Assembly: GCF_038502225.1 (NCBI RefSeq)
Contig: NC_091372.1
Location: 6,244,200 to 6,308,199 of the forward strand
Direction of reading: 5' to 3'
Source: Cherax quadricarinatus
Lineage: Eukaryota; Arthropoda; Malacostraca; Decapoda; Parastacidae
DNA length: 64,000 bases
In this document: positions 21,828-33,634 of the stretch, piece by piece
Position numbering within the stretch: the first letter of the stretch is position 1
How the letters are laid out: every line of letters begins with the position of its first letter
Program-made: the position numbers and the translations under genes
Notes under the pieces: generated by a model
The model's database searches: none
Seen by the model: only the letters and a program-made list of their open reading frames with translations
What the model was told of the DNA's origin: nothing

Positions 21828-22964
21828 TCAAAAAGTTCCTGACTCAAATTTTTGTGTTTCCTGGGTGAAATATGGTGACAATGTAGATCACGTACAGTAC
21901 ACTCCTTTGTGAAGTAGTGTGGCATGTTTCAGTGTGATCAGTCATTCTATTGAGGTTCGTTGGACATTTTTTGTCGTGTTCTCAGTGCATTGTTGCAATT
22001 TTTATGTAATAGAATGAAATCCTTGAAAGAACAATGTGTATGTGTGTGTGAAATTTTTTCAAGTTCAGTAAAACAGCTAGTAAAACTCACAAAATGGTGC
22101 AGTAAGCATTTGGTGATGAAGTAGTGGGTTGGACACACTGTTTTAAATGGTTTTCTTAATTCAAAGCAGGGCAAACATCTGTTGAGGATGATGATGAACT
22201 CTCTAGTCATCTGTCACTGTCAAAAACAAGCACCAACATAAAAAGTGAGGAAGGTTATTCAGAGTATCCAGGACATTGCAAGTGATGTGGGAGTTTTTTA
22301 TGGATCATGTCAAACCATTTTGACTGAAAATTTGAATGCGAGGCAAGTAGGCACAATTTGTGCCCCGCTTGCTGACTTGAGACCAGAAACCAAGAAACCA
22401 AACAACAGCCTTCACAGTGGAATAGCCCCCAACTTTTTTTTTACAAAGTGGGAATCATCAGGAATTTGCTCCAACAGATCAAACAGTTAAACAAAATTTT
22501 TACATCGAGGTTCTGAGATGTTTGAAGGAAGATGTAAGAAGAAAACATCTGGCATTTTGGGTGTCCAGTGATTGGCTCATTTACCACAATAGTGCCCTTG
22601 CTCATGCAGCACTATCTCTCGAGCGTTTTCTGGCCAAAAATGACATGGCTGTCATCCCCCACCTTCCCTGCTCCCCACATCTAGCCCCATGTGACTTTTC
22701 TCTTCCCAGAAATAAAAATGGCACTCAAGGGATGGCATTTTAACAATGTGAAAGAGATTCATGCAAAATTGCAAGTCGAGTCGAGTCGAGTCTTGCAAGC
22801 TTTGCTAGGCACCTTTAGGAAAGAAGAATTTCCAGAAATGTTTTGAGTAGTGGCAGAGGTGCTGGGATCAGTACATAGCCTCCCAAGGAGAGTATTTCCA
22901 GTGAGACAGTTAGGTGATTAAGTAAGCCTATATATTTTTTGTGGCAGTCCAGGGAACTTTTTGA
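21828..22964 (+). mobile_element. mariner-type transposon fossil
   Basis: TCAAAAAGTTCCTGACT at the left and AGGGAACTTTTTGA at the right are inverted termini flanked by TA (21826-21827 and 22965-22966). The 1.1-kb body encodes decayed mariner transposase pieces on the plus strand. VIQSIQDIASDVGVFYGSCQ resembles the second helix-turn-helix. WLIYHNSALAHAALSLERFL and VIPHLPCSPHLAPCDF resemble the HDNAPAH...YSPDLAPCDF catalytic block; the usual D of HDN is lost here. Frames are broken, and a CGAGT tandem run lies near 22776-22790. Confidence 0.8.
22245..22743 (+). pseudogene. mariner transposase remnants
   Basis: Two short open pieces (22245-22490 and 22522-22743) carry the recognisable motifs described for the element. 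Stops and frameshifts separate them, and the middle of the catalytic domain is not readable. Confidence 0.75.
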
Positions 22965-23140
22965 TAGCAACTCTTATTCTGCACTTCTTTTCCAGCAAAA
23001 TTAGATACATTTGGTGTCATGTACCACGAATGCATTGGCTATTATGGTATTAAAAAAATTGTGTATAATATCAATGGCAATACATGTCTTTAAATTGCAT
23101 ACCAGCATTTTGAATTCTCACTGCTCATTTTTTATTTAAG

Positions 23141-23338
23141 GTTCCTGAGGATGCTCACACTTCCAAGGCCCAAAGAACGAGAAAGCTAAACAATTACGAT
23201 AGCCCACAGCCTCCTGACCCAAATCAGTTACCAAGTCCTTCTGGTCTTAGAATGAACTGTCACACTGGCAATCATTATCCTGGTGTTGCAAATGGTGACA
23301 TAACTGGCATGAAGAGCCAATCTCCTAGACACAATGAG
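23141..23338 (+). CDS. XRN1: XRN1 disordered-tail exon
   Basis: A 198-bp exon in phase 0 at both ends, between acceptor TTTTTTATTTAAG and donor GTATAG. It translates to VPEDAHTSKAQRTRKLNNYD, then a Pro/Ser-rich stretch with SPQPPDPNQLPSPSG, ending KSQSPRHNE. There is no folded domain. Composition and position fit the unstructured C-terminal extension of XRN1. The exon is recognised by in-phase splice sites and an open frame rather than by homology, so confidence is lower than for the SH3-like exons. Both neighbouring exons have matching phase. Confidence 0.7.
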
Positions 23339-23351
23339 GTATAGTGAATAC

Positions 23352-23526
23352 AGTGGAACCTTGGTTTTCATATGCCCTAGTCTATGTAAAACTGTAGTTA
23401 TTCTCTATAAAATGCATTTTTTGTTAATATTTTTGGGCGTCTGAAATGGATTAATTGGATTTACATTATTTCTTATGGGAAATATTAACAAAAAATACAT
23501 TTTATAGAGAATAACTATAGTTTTCC
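23352..23526. mobile_element. Tigger-like MITE fragment
   Basis: Starts CAGTGGAACCTTGGTTTTCA after TA. The interior pairs with itself (AGTTATTCTCTATAAAATGC versus TTTTATAGAGAATAACTATA). It is very similar to the complete MITE at 52333-52550. Its right end is cut off by the LINE-derived short element that starts at 23527. Confidence 0.7.
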
Positions 23527-23997
23527 TAGGTAGTAGGTTGGTAGACAGCAACCACCCAAGGAGGTACTACCGTCCTGCCAAGTGAGTGTAAAACGAAAGC
23601 CTGTAATTGTTTTACATGATGGTAGGATTGCTGGTGTCCTTTTTCTGTCTCATAAACATGCAAGATTTCAGGTATGCCTTGCTACTTCTACTTACACTTA
23701 GGTCACACTACACATACATGTACAAGCATATATATACACACACCCCTCTGGGTTTTCTGCTATTTTCTTTCTAGTTCTTGTTCTTGTTTATTTCGTCTTA
23801 TATCCGTGGGGAAGTGGAACAGAATTCCTCCTCTGTAAGCCATGCGTGTTGTAAGAGGCGACTAAAATGCCGGGAGCAAGGGGCTAGTAATCCCTCCTCC
23901 TGTATAAATTACTAAATTTAAAAAGAGAAGCTTTTGTTTTTCTTTTTGGGCCACCCTGCCTCGGTGGGAGACGGCCGACTTGTTGAAAAAAAAAAAA
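23527..23997 (+). mobile_element. bipartite short derivative of the RTE-like LINE, best copy
   Basis: It starts GTAGTAGGTTGGTAGACAGC like the full-length LINE 5' end. It passes through ACTAAAATGCCGGGAGCAAG and GGGCTAGTAATCCC, and joins directly to the 3' tail TTTTTGGGCCACCCTGCCTC...GACGGCCGACTTGTTG, ending in 12 A residues. It is 471 bp and has no ORF. A shared 5' end, a shared 3' end and a poly-A tail indicate retrotransposition using LINE machinery. Confidence 0.78.
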
Positions 23998-24561
23998 CTA
24001 GAATTAGTACTTTTTCACTGAAAAGAAGCACTTCATGGCTTCTCATAGGCTTTGAAGAACCCACCATCACTAATTTTTTGCTTTGGTGCCATTATTAAGC
24101 AAATTAAGGGTTATTTTCAGGCCATGGTAAACTGTGAACAACTGAAGCAACAGTAACCGATTCCGGGGATATGGGGGTTCTGCTGTACATGGTCAGTTTT
24201 TTTTTCCAGGTATTTCCAAATTTATTGCTTATCTGAGTGATCCGTGCTCATCACGAAGTACACCATGGCACAGACCCTGAGCTCAAAGCAGCATGAAACT
24301 TGTAAGGGTTAATGGTCCAAGTTGGACTGAAATGTCATCACGAGTTTCTTTCTCCTCTGTGCAGATTATTTTTGTAGTGCAAAATATAGGCAAAATTAAA
24401 GGTAAATTATTATAATGGATAAGAAACTTGTTATTTGAGAAGAAAATGCAAACAATTACAAGAGGAAAAATGTTTGCATAGGGGGATGTCACAAGTGGGG
24501 TGCCACTGTATTTAACCCAATAATGTTACTAATTTATATACAGGTACAACACAAATTTACC
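23998..24561. other. intron sequence with Tigger-like terminal remnants
   Basis: Mostly unrecognised. Two pieces resemble right-hand Tigger ends: GGGGGTTCTGCTGTA near 24172 and GTGGGGTGCCACTGTA near 24495. No exon is seen. Confidence 0.4.
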
Positions 24562-26109
24562 AGCACATTGGCCGTTTCCCACCAAGGCAGGTTGGCCCGA
24601 AAAAGAAAAACTTGAACCATCTTTCACTCCATCACTGTCTTGCCAGAGGTGCACTTACACTACAGTTATAAAACTGCAACATTAACACCCCTCCTTGAGA
24701 GTGCAGACACTGTACTTCCCAACTCCAGGACTCAAGTCTGGCCTTCTAGTTTCCCTGAATCCCTTCATAAATGTTACCTTACTCACACTCCAACAGCATG
24801 TCAAGTCCTAAAACCCATTTGCCTCCATTCGCTCCTATCTAACACGCTCACACATGCTTGCTGGAAGTCCAAGCCCCATGCACACAAAACCTCCTTTACC
24901 CCCTCCCTCCAACCTTTCCTAGGCTGTCCCCTACCTCGCCTTCCCTCCACTACAGATTTATACACTCGAAGTCATTCTATTTTGTTCCATCCTCTCTCTA
25001 CATGTCTGAACCACCTCAACAACCCTTCCTAAGTCCACTGGATAGTGGTTTTGGTAATCTCGCACCTCCTCCTAATATCCAAACTATGAATTCTCTGCAT
25101 TATATTCAAACCACACATTGCACTCGGACATGACATCTCCACTGCCTCCAGCCTTCTCCTTGTTGCAACATTTACCACCCATGCTTCACACCCTTATAAG
25201 AGTATTGGTATAACTATGCTTTCATACATTTCCCTCTTTGCTTCCATGGACACAGTTCTTTGTCTCCACAGACTCCTCAGTGCACCACTCGCCTTTTTCC
25301 CCCTCATCAATTATGTGATTCACCTCATCTTTCATAGACCCATCTGCTGACACTTCCACTCCTAAATATCTGAATACATTCACCTCCTCCATACCCTCTC
25401 TCCCCAATCTGATATCCAGTCTTTCATTACCTATTTTATTTGTTATCCTCATCACCTTACTCTTTCCTATATTTACTTTTAATTTTCTTTTACATACCCT
25501 ACCAAACTCATCCACCAACCTCTGCAACTTCTCTTTGGAATCTCCCAAAAGCACAGTGTCATCAGAAAAAAGCACCTGTGACAACTCCCACTTTGTGTTA
25601 GATTCTTTATCTTTTAACCCCACACCTCTTGTCAACACCCGAGCATTCACTTCTCTTACATCCCCATTTATAAATATATTGAACAACCATTGTGACATCA
25701 CACATCTTTGTCTAAGGCATACTTTTACTGGGAAATAATATCCCTCTCTTCTACATACTCCAACCTGAGCCTCACTATCCTCATAAAAACTCTTCACTGC
25801 TCTTAGTAACCTACCTATTCCATACATTTGCAACATCTGCCACATTGGCCCTCTATCCACCCTGTCATATGCCTTTTCCAAATCCATAAATGCCACAAAA
25901 ACCTCTTTACCCTTATCTAAATACTTTTCACCTATATGTTTCACTGTAAACACTTGGTCTATACACGTCCTACCTTTCCTAAAGCCTCCTTGTTCATCTG
26001 CTATCCTACTCTCCGTCTTACTCTTAATTCTTTCAGTAATAACTGTACCATACACTTTACCAAGTGTACTCGACAGATTTATTCCCTTTCAATTTTTGCA
26101 CTCTCTCAT
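24562..26109 (-). mobile_element. RTE-like LINE copy C, old and 5'-truncated
   Basis: The minus-strand copy runs from the family 3' end (ACATTGGCCGTTTCCCACC on the plus strand) to a truncation in the RT domain before YRGISLLS. Reading frames are partly broken. The RT core remains readable as an ORF at 25222-26055. Confidence 0.85.
25222..26055 (-). pseudogene. LINE reverse transcriptase fragment (copy C)
   Basis: The fragment reads YGTVITERIKSKTESRIADE, then FRKGRTCIDQVFTVKH, AFMDLEKAYDRVDRG, MSQWLFNIFINGDV and VLFSDDTVLLG. The FADD box has become FSDD, and the motif B region reads CLRQRCVMSQW. These substitutions in conserved boxes, together with the 5' truncation and a broken C-terminus, mark it as a non-functional relic. 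Confidence 0.82.
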
Positions 26110-26216
26110 GTTAGCACCTCTAGTCCAGACAAAATTGCAAGACCCCCCCCTTTATTTTTTTTTTTTAGCAAAATAGGTGGCCATAGATGGTGTTGTATGC
26201 ACTCACTTGTATTATT

Positions 26217-26228
26217 TACACTGCAGTT
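26217..26228 (+). repeat. 12-bp target site duplication, left copy
   Basis: TACACTGCAGTT, identical to 32736-32747. The pair brackets the full-length I-clade LINE. Confidence 0.9.
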
Positions 26229-26939
26229 CCTCTTCAAGGGGGGGCTCCTTGGCGTGGTGAAGAGGCTCTTGGTCTGAGGAATTAGACCTGTCGGTCTCCT
26301 TCCTCAGACCAAACCTAATTACCCCCCAATCATCCCTTCCCTATCCCATCCTCCCCTTTTTCCTTTCCTCCTCCTCCTCCCCACCCCTCCCTTTTGCCTT
26401 TCCTCTTTTTGGCCTTTGGGACTTTTCCCACAGGTGCACTAGTTCCTAGGTAGGGGAAAGGGTACCAGGGTCCATCCCATTCTGTTGAGGTTCTTGGCGG
26501 TGGCGTAGTTTGCCGTGGAATCTGGATCGCCTGGGGATGTCCCAATCCCTCTCCGGTATCCCGGAGGGCGGCTTTGGGTGTCTTTTGGGTGACAGGTGTA
26601 TCTCTGGAAGCCACCTTTTGGATTCCGAGGGTGGTGACCAAAGGAGGTATGCTTTGTGGCGGATATCCGGCCGCTCTCTCTTTTGTCCACTGAGATAGCT
26701 CGGCAGATGTGAGGTTGCTATCCCGGATTGCTGGTTTACTGGCATGAAGGGTAGGGTATGGCACGGGTTCCATGCTGTCTGCGCTACTTGCGGTGCTGAG
26801 GTCCTCTTGGGTGCGGAGGAAGATTTCTGGCCCTTTCATTCCTCCTAGGAACTATCCCTGCCCGGTCCCCCCTTTTTTTTTATTCTTTTTTTTATTTTTA
26901 TTTTTATTTTTTTCTTAAAAACAAAAAGAAAGACGTAAC

Positions 26940-28851
26940 CTAACCACGGAGTTCTCAACTCATCACCCCACTACCCCCGGGCCCCTTCTTGTTACCGCAC
27001 CCTGTTCGGACCTCGCCTCATCTTTTGATCACTCTTCGGACACTCCTAAGACCCCTGTACCTCTTGCTGGTGCTGTTTCGTCACCCACTTCAGGTACTGG
27101 GGTTTCGACTGACTCCTTCGATTTGTCTGACCTCCGCTCTCCTTTGACTATGCTTCCGGCCTCTCCCTCTACTGTGCGGCAATTTTCAAATCGCCAGCCA
27201 GTCCCACGTCGGACCGACTCTGGTCCCACTCCTAAACGCCAACGACAATTGCCCGATGATACTTCTTTGCCACCTTCTCGTTCTACTCAGAAAAGACCGA
27301 CATGTTGTACTCTCCCTTTACACGCTCAGTTTCAGATTGCACAACGGACTAAATTCTTTACTTTACGATTGACTTCCTCTATTGCCTATCTTTCTGACCA
27401 TAGTATTGGCAAGGCGCTCCTCTGCCATATTGGTAGAGATATTTCCTTTCATGCTCTTAAGAGTGGTAAGTGCATCATCACAGTCCAGGATGCTACCCAA
27501 GCTCATGATCTTTCTCTTCTTTCATATATCGATACTATTCCTATCACTATCGAAAAACATCATTCCCTCAATTCTTGTAGTGGTAGTGTCATTCTACCCA
27601 TACCATAGTCCAACAGAATTTCCAGACATGTGGCAATGACATTCTTGAACAGCTGGAACTCAAAGATCTCCTAATTCTCAAGGTAGACACTTATGTTCTT
27701 CCTGCCCGCAGGCGGAGACGATACCCTTGCAATGTGGCTCGTTTAACTTTTGACAGCCGTGAACTCCCATCCTCTGTTTATGTAGCAGGACATCGGTTAC
27801 AAGTTTGAAAGGTGATCCCTACACCGCAACAGTGTAGAAATTGCTGGCAATTTTACCACCCAGCGAAATATTGCAGATCTATAGCCGAATGCTCAGTATG
27901 TGGTGCCGATGACCATTCTAATACGTCTTGCAGTCGACCTCCCTCTTGCCTTAATTGTCATGAGGCTCACCCTTCGTACTCTTGTCGTTGCCAGGTCTAC
28001 TTAAATGAGTGGGAAATTCGTTGCCTCAAAGAGGCAGAAGGTCTCCCTTATGCTATTGCAATTTCTGATCTCTGTCTCCAAGGGAGACTACCCTGTGTTT
28101 CTTATTCTCGTGTTTCAAAACGTCCCCCCACTTCTGGGGTCCCATCTTCTGCAGCCTCCTCTGCAGTTGCCCCTCCCATAGTCACTCCTGTATCTAATTC
28201 TTTTGCTGTCCTGGGCTCAGACGTCCCTACTTCAACACCTCAGTCTGTTCTCATTTCTCCATGTTCTCCCTCACAAACCCTGGTATCGACAAGACCTCGT
28301 ACGACACCTCCTCCCAATCGTCCCTCTACTTCTCAGAAGTCCAAAAAGTCTCCTTTAACCCCTTCTTCCCTCCTTCCACCTTCCCGGTCTCTGTACCTGC
28401 GTCTTTCCCTCTCACTGGCTCAGTTACAAGTGTGGAGGTTCACCCTTCTCCTCATACTGTGCCTTCCTCCCCTGTCCCCTCCCAAGTTTCTTCCTCTTCT
28501 GCCACCTCCCAGGTTTCTGCCACTTCTGTCCCCTCTCACATTTCTCCAGTTCACTCCACTCTTTTGCCCTCCCCCCACCTTGGTACAGTCCATTACAGTT
28601 CCAATCTTTACTCAAACTCCTCCTCCTTCCATCTCCAATATTGTCTCCCATACGACGTCTCTGAACTTGAAGCAGTCTCTGAATATATTGCAGAGACTAA
28701 ACCATCAATGGACACTGATCCACCCTCTGTTCCTTCTCTTTCCTCTTCTCCATCTGCACAACTCCTTTCTTCACAGCGCACCGTTCCTTCACTGCTTGAA
28801 CGTTTTCCGCTGCCACCGCATGTGGACTTTTCTAACCCCTCTAGTCCATAG
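26940..28851 (+). pseudogene. I-LINE ORF1 (Gag-like), frameshifted
   Basis: A nucleic-acid-binding Gag-like protein. An N-terminal Ser/Pro/Thr-rich part (27123-27608) leads to a frameshift near 27605. The next part carries three zinc knuckles: CRNCWQFYHPAKYC and CSVCGADDHSNTSC (both C-x2-C-x4-H-x4-C), and CLNCHEAHPSYSC (C-x2-C-x3-H-x4-C) at about 27830-28000. A second shift near 28260 leads to a long Ser/Pro/Val-rich tail ending VDFSNPSSP at 28851. In I-clade elements ORF1 packages the RNA into a ribonucleoprotein. This copy is not translatable as one protein. Confidence 0.83.
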
Positions 28852-28895
28852 GTACCCTTACCTGTGGATTTCTAGTATTTTTATCGTTGCCAATC

Positions 28896-31800
28896 ATGGC
28901 CTATTTACAGTGGAATATACGCGGCCTCGGGTAATCGGGGTAAGCTTCAGCTGTTGCTCACCCAGTTTTCCCCTGTTGGTGTTTGCTTACAAGAACCAAA
29001 ATTACACTCTGCTGTTATCTATCCCATCTCAGGCTATAATTTATTGTATTCTTCAGATCCTTTTCCTGATGGGACCTTTAATGAAAGTGCCCTTCTTCTA
29101 TGCACTGATATTCCGTACCATCAGCTATTTGTTCGTACCTCGCTGCATTACACAGCAGCCCGTATCCACTTGCATAGGTGGTATACACACTGTTCTTTGT
29201 ATCTCTCTCCTTCTTGGGCATTATCTATCCCGGATATTGCCTTTCTTGTTTCGTCATTACCGCCACCACTTCTGTTACTTGGCGATTTTAATGCCCATCA
29301 TTTCCTCTGAGGGGGTCTCACTGTGATTCCCGTGGCATTCAGTTAGAGGCTTTTCTTACTTCCCACCCTCTCCATGTTTTAAATACAGGTACTCACACCC
29401 ATTTTGATCTTCGTACTCATACTCTCTCTTGCATTGATCTCTCAGTCTGCTCTTCCTCCGCCGCACTTGACTTCACCTGGTCTGTTCTCCCGAATTTACA
29501 TGACAGTGATCATTTTCCAATCATTCTTACTTCCCCTCCATATTCACCACCTCTTTGTAACCCACGCTGGCAATTTGATCAGGCAAATTGGGACTTTTAC
29601 TCCTTACAAAAGCTTTTACACCTCTTCTCGTCCTCAGTTTTAACCGCAGCTTCTCATTCTATACCCCAAACCTCGGGCAGGCATTCTCAGAAATGCGTGC
29701 CTTGGTGGTCTCCTACTTGTGCTCGTGCAGTACGTTTGAAATGCGCTGCGTGGGGCAGGTACCGGTACAATAGAACCATTGAGAGACATCTTGATTTTAA
29801 GCAGAAGCATGCGATCGCTTGCTGTGTCATCCGTGACACTAAACGCACTTGCTGGCGAGATTATGTCTCCATCATCACCTCTGCTTCCTCTATGAGTGCA
29901 GTCTGGAAAAAAGTACGGAAACTGAGTGGTAAATATTCTCCTGACCCGGCTCCTGTTCTGCGGGTTGCCGGTGTTGATATAGCAAACCCTCTAGATGTTG
30001 CCATTGAAATTGGCAATCATCTGGTCTGTATTTCTTTGGGGCTCCATCTATGCCCCTCATTTCTTTCCTCAAAATCTGCCAGAGAGTTAGTACCCTTGGA
30101 CTTTTCTTCTCTCAGAGAAGAACAGTATAATGTGCCTTTTACACTTCAGGAACTGGAGGCAACACACTCAGCTTGCCAATCATCGACAGCTGGGCCCAAC
30201 GACATTCATATTCGTAGGTTACAACATTTACATCAGTCAGCCCTTGCAGTCCTCTTATGCCTTTTCAATCTTATTTGGTCACAAGGAGTTCTTCCACAGG
30301 TATGGAAATCTGCCATTGTTCTCCCTTTCCGCAAACCGGGTACTACGGGACATGAAGCCTCCCTCTATCATCCCATTGCTCTTACCAGTGCAGTTTGCAA
30401 AGTGATGGAACGTCTGGTAAATAGACGTTTAATGTGGTATTTAGAGACACACAACAGTCTCTCCACTCGTCAATATGGCTTTCGTAAGGGCTGTTCTACC
30501 ATAGACCCCTTACTACGCTTGGATACGTACGTTCGTAATGCCTTTGCGAATAACCACTCGGTTATTGCCATATTTTTTGACCTTGAGAAGGCATATGACA
30601 ACTTGGAGGTATAATATTTTGGCCCAAGCCCACTCCTTAGGCCTCCGAGGCAATCTACCATCTTTCCTTAAGAACTTTTTAACTGACAGACATTTCCGTG
30701 TTCGAGTCAATAATGTGCTCTCCCCAGACTTTGTCCAAGCTGAAGGTGTCCCTCAGGGATGTGTTTTGAGCACAACACTTTTTCTCCTTGCTATAAATGA
30801 TTTGGCCTCTGTTCTTCCATCCAATATTTGGTCATCACTCTATGTAGATGACTTCGCTATTGCTTGTGCAGGCACTGACTGTCACCTCATTACAGTTTCT
30901 CTCCAGCATGTGGTCGACCGTGTTTCCAATTGGGCCACCACGCATGGGTTTAAATTTTCCAATACCAAAACTCACCAAATTACTTTCACTAGACGCTATG
31001 TCATCTCCGATCATCCTTTGTACCTCTATGGCTCCCGTATCCCTGAACGTGATACAGTCAGGTTTCTAGGCCTTCTCTTTGACTGTAGGTTATCCTGGAA
31101 ACCCCACATTACCTCTCTGAAGGCAACTTGTCACAGCCGGCTGAACCTTCTTGAAACCCTTGCTCATCTTTCATGGGGAGCTGATTGTCACACTCTCCTT
31201 CACCTGCATTCAGCCCTCCTTTTATCGAAACTCGATTATGGTTACCAGATCTATTCAGCGGCCTCTCCTGCTACTCTCTCTAGCCTTAACCCCATCCATC
31301 ACCAAGGATTACGTTTATGCGTTGGTGCTTTTCGCTCTTCCCCTGTTGAGAGCCTCTATGCAGAAGTGAATGTTCCATCCTTGTCTGATCGCCGTGATGC
31401 CCATTGCCTTCGCTACTATGTACGCTGTAACGATCTCCACAATCCTTCCATTTATAGAATGGTCACTGATATTAGTGGACATTCTTACATTCTTTATTTA
31501 TTTGCCTCCCCTGTTTGCTCCGTCCCTTCTCTCTTTGCCTACATTTGCTCTTGTCTTCCCTTTGGTTACCACCTTTATATGTTCATGTAGCATCTCACTT
31601 TTCCCTACCTCCCTGGGAAATTCCAGCTGTTCGGGTCTGTTCTTTCTCACTCCCTTGCTCGAAAGCCCAACTGCCTACGGTGGCTTCTCGCTCTCTTTTT
31701 CTTGACCACTTCCACTCTCGTTCTCATGCCATCGCAGTGTACACAGATGGCTCTAAGTCTTCTGATGGCGTCGGATTCGCAGCAGTGTTTCCGGACAGCG

Positions 31801-32659
31801 TCGTGCGAGGGCATTTACTATCTTTGGCTAGCGTTTTTACTGCTGAATTGTATGCCATTCTTGCGGCACTTATTCATATCGCATCTCAGACTCCCTTAGT
31901 GCTCTACAAGCTATACGGAAATTTGATACACCTCACCCCCTAGTTCTCCCTATCTAACTTTGGCTACACTGTATCTCTACCAAGCATAAAGATATTCTCT
32001 TTTGTTGGGTCCCTGGTCATGTTGACATACAGGGCAATGAACAGGCAGACACTGCTGCGTGGTCAGCAGTACATGACCTACCAATTTCATATAGAGGTGT
32101 TCCATTTCCGAACTATTTTGCTGTAATAGCTACCCACCTTCACACCTGTTGGCAACAGCGTTGGTCAACTCTACTCGGTAACAATCTTCATTCTATTAAA
32201 CCGAGCATAGGTTACTGGCCGTCTTCGTGTCATCAGTGCCGAGGTTGGGAGACTACTCTCTCCTGCCTTCGCATTGGCCACACTCGTCTTACTCATGGGT
32301 ATCTCATGGAGAGGCACCCTGTTCCTCTCCGTGAGAAGTGTCAAGTTCCAGTATTGATTAGCCACATTCTGTTAGACTGCCCTCTCTATCAACGAGCTCG
32401 CAGAATTTACCTCCATCGTCGTCTCTGCTCTACTACTCTCTCTTTACCTTCCCTTCTTGCTGATGGACCCTCCTTTAATCCTGACTCTCTCATTGACTTC
32501 TTAACAATGACTGATTTACTCCACAAACTGATGATGATACCTTTTGCACTCCCCTCAGCCCTTTCTACCTCAGTCTCTGCTGCCCTCTACCCTTTTACCA
32601 TCCACTGCCCCACTGTTCTCCGTAACCTATTACTCGTCCATCTCCCTTTTACCACCTGA
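28896..32659 (+). pseudogene. I-LINE ORF2: endonuclease, reverse transcriptase, RNase H, frameshifted
   Basis: It begins MAYLQWNIRG and then breaks by a 1-nt shift. The endonuclease continues with GVCLQEPKLHSAVIYPISGY and LLLLGDFNAHHF (28954-29310). The RT shows QYGFRKGCSTIDPLLRLDTY, AIFFDLEKAYD (motif A), AEGVPQGCVLSTTLFLLAIN (motif B) and SLYVDDFAIAC (motif C, YVDD) in 29697-31590, with a frame change near 30605. RNase H shows AIAVYTDGSKSSDGVGFAAV and FTAELYAILAAL at 31735-31900, then DIQGNEQADTAA near 32020. The C-terminal part at 32306-32659 includes a Cys/His stretch (CQVPVLISHILLDCP). At least four frameshifts make it inactive. Confidence 0.85.
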
Positions 32660-32735
32660 TACCCTCGCTTCCTTCCTGCCCTGCAGCGCTGTATAGCCCT
32701 TGTGGTTTAGCGATTCTTTTTGAGTATAATAATAG

Positions 32736-32747
32736 TACACTGCAGTT
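32736..32747 (+). repeat. 12-bp target site duplication, right copy
   Basis: TACACTGCAGTT, identical to 26217-26228. Confidence 0.9.
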
Positions 32748-33400
32748 GTTGGTGGTGATTCCTTGATTCTGTGCACCTTGGCATATTTTGCTAACAACCT
32801 TTGTTACAACTAGAGATTGGCTCTGCAGCTCCAGTAAATTTCTAAAGTCAACTACTTTGGGACAAGTAGTAGTACTGCAACACTCTTTGTAAGCAAATTA
32901 ATATATATATTTTTTTTTTTTTTGACATGCTGGACATCTCTCACCCAGGCAGGGTGACCCTCCCCCCCCCCCCCCCTCAAAAAACAAAACTAGTGTTAAT
33001 GTTTAATTTAAGTTTCCAGCAGACCATTATGGATCAAAGGTGTGTTACTGTATTGGATTATTATTATATGACCTCTGTTGGTCCAGCTAAACTGATATAC
33101 TGGTCAAGTCTAGGAGGCAAGGGTGCTGGAAACTGTGTTGTATCGGTAAATGATTTATCAGAAGGAATAAAAAAGTTTCTAAAAATTTTATCTAAAATTA
33201 AAAATGAAAATGAATGTAAAGCTTTACACTAAGAGACTCTAGATGAATTGAGCACATGGATGATGAAATTTAATGCAGATAGAGAATGGAATGGATTGGA
33301 AATGAGAGAAGGTGAAATGAAGCTACATAAAAAATATGGACTGTGTGACAAAATATTAAAAATTATCATTACACACACACATCCCTCCTCAGCTGTATGA
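32748..33400. other. intron sequence with a LINE-tail scrap
   Basis: Around 32909-32980 a T tract is followed by a degraded minus-strand RTE-like 3' tail (CCCAGGCAGGGTGACC) and a run of C. The rest shows nothing recognisable. Confidence 0.4.
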
Positions 33401-33404
33401 ATTA

Positions 33405-33562
33405 TGCTTTTGGTAACCCACATCATCTAATCTCCATGATCCAAATTTTCCTGTATAATATTTGTACCACACATTGCTCTCAGAGATGACATCTGCAGTG
33501 TCTCCAGCTTCCTCCTCACTGCAACATTTAAAACCCATGCCTCACGCCCATATGAAAGTTAT
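33405..33562 (-). mobile_element. old RTE-like LINE C-terminal fragment
   Basis: On the minus strand it matches the family segment encoding YGCEAWV..VAARRRLEAVEMS..RAMCGVN, with many substitutions (for example CACACATTGCTCTCAGAGAT on the plus strand). A short, diverged relic. Confidence 0.65.
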
Positions 33563-33634
33563 GATGTTCCAAAGAAATGCTTATTTTCCTGTGAATTCAA
33601 AATGACCAATGTCAAACTGAGCTTAAAATATGCA

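Larger units (their letters stand above)
26229..32735 (+). mobile_element. full-length I-clade LINE (6.5 kb)
   Basis: Flanked by a perfect 12-bp target duplication. The order is: a 5'UTR starting CCTCTTCAAGGGGG; an ORF1 Gag with three zinc knuckles (about 26950-28850); an ORF2 with endonuclease (28896-29650), reverse transcriptase (about 30130-31100) and RNase H (about 31735-32060); and a 3' end GCTGTATAGCCCTTGTGGTT plus TAGCGATTCTTTTTGAGTA, closing in TAATAATAG. RNase H, CCHC knuckles and a TAA-type 3' end fit the I clade. Several frameshifts inactivate it. Its 3' end recurs as many micro-insertions elsewhere in the window. Confidence 0.9.

Noticed and set aside
22522..22743. host gene encoding a DDE-like protein
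   Set aside because: It is a mariner transposase fragment inside TA-flanked terminal repeats, with the catalytic D of HDN missing.
26330..26839. 169-codon minus-strand frame rich in Pro/Gly
   Set aside because: It lies in the 5'UTR of the I-LINE, and its counterpart in copy 2 is broken. No domain is recognised.
27812..29326. 504-codon open frame with zinc knuckles that could be taken for a host CCHC zinc-finger gene
   Set aside because: It lies inside the I-LINE bounded by a 12-bp target duplication, is homologous to ORF1 in the copies at 57-61 kb, and its second half runs through the frame-shifted Ser/Pro region and ORF2 antisense-like composition.
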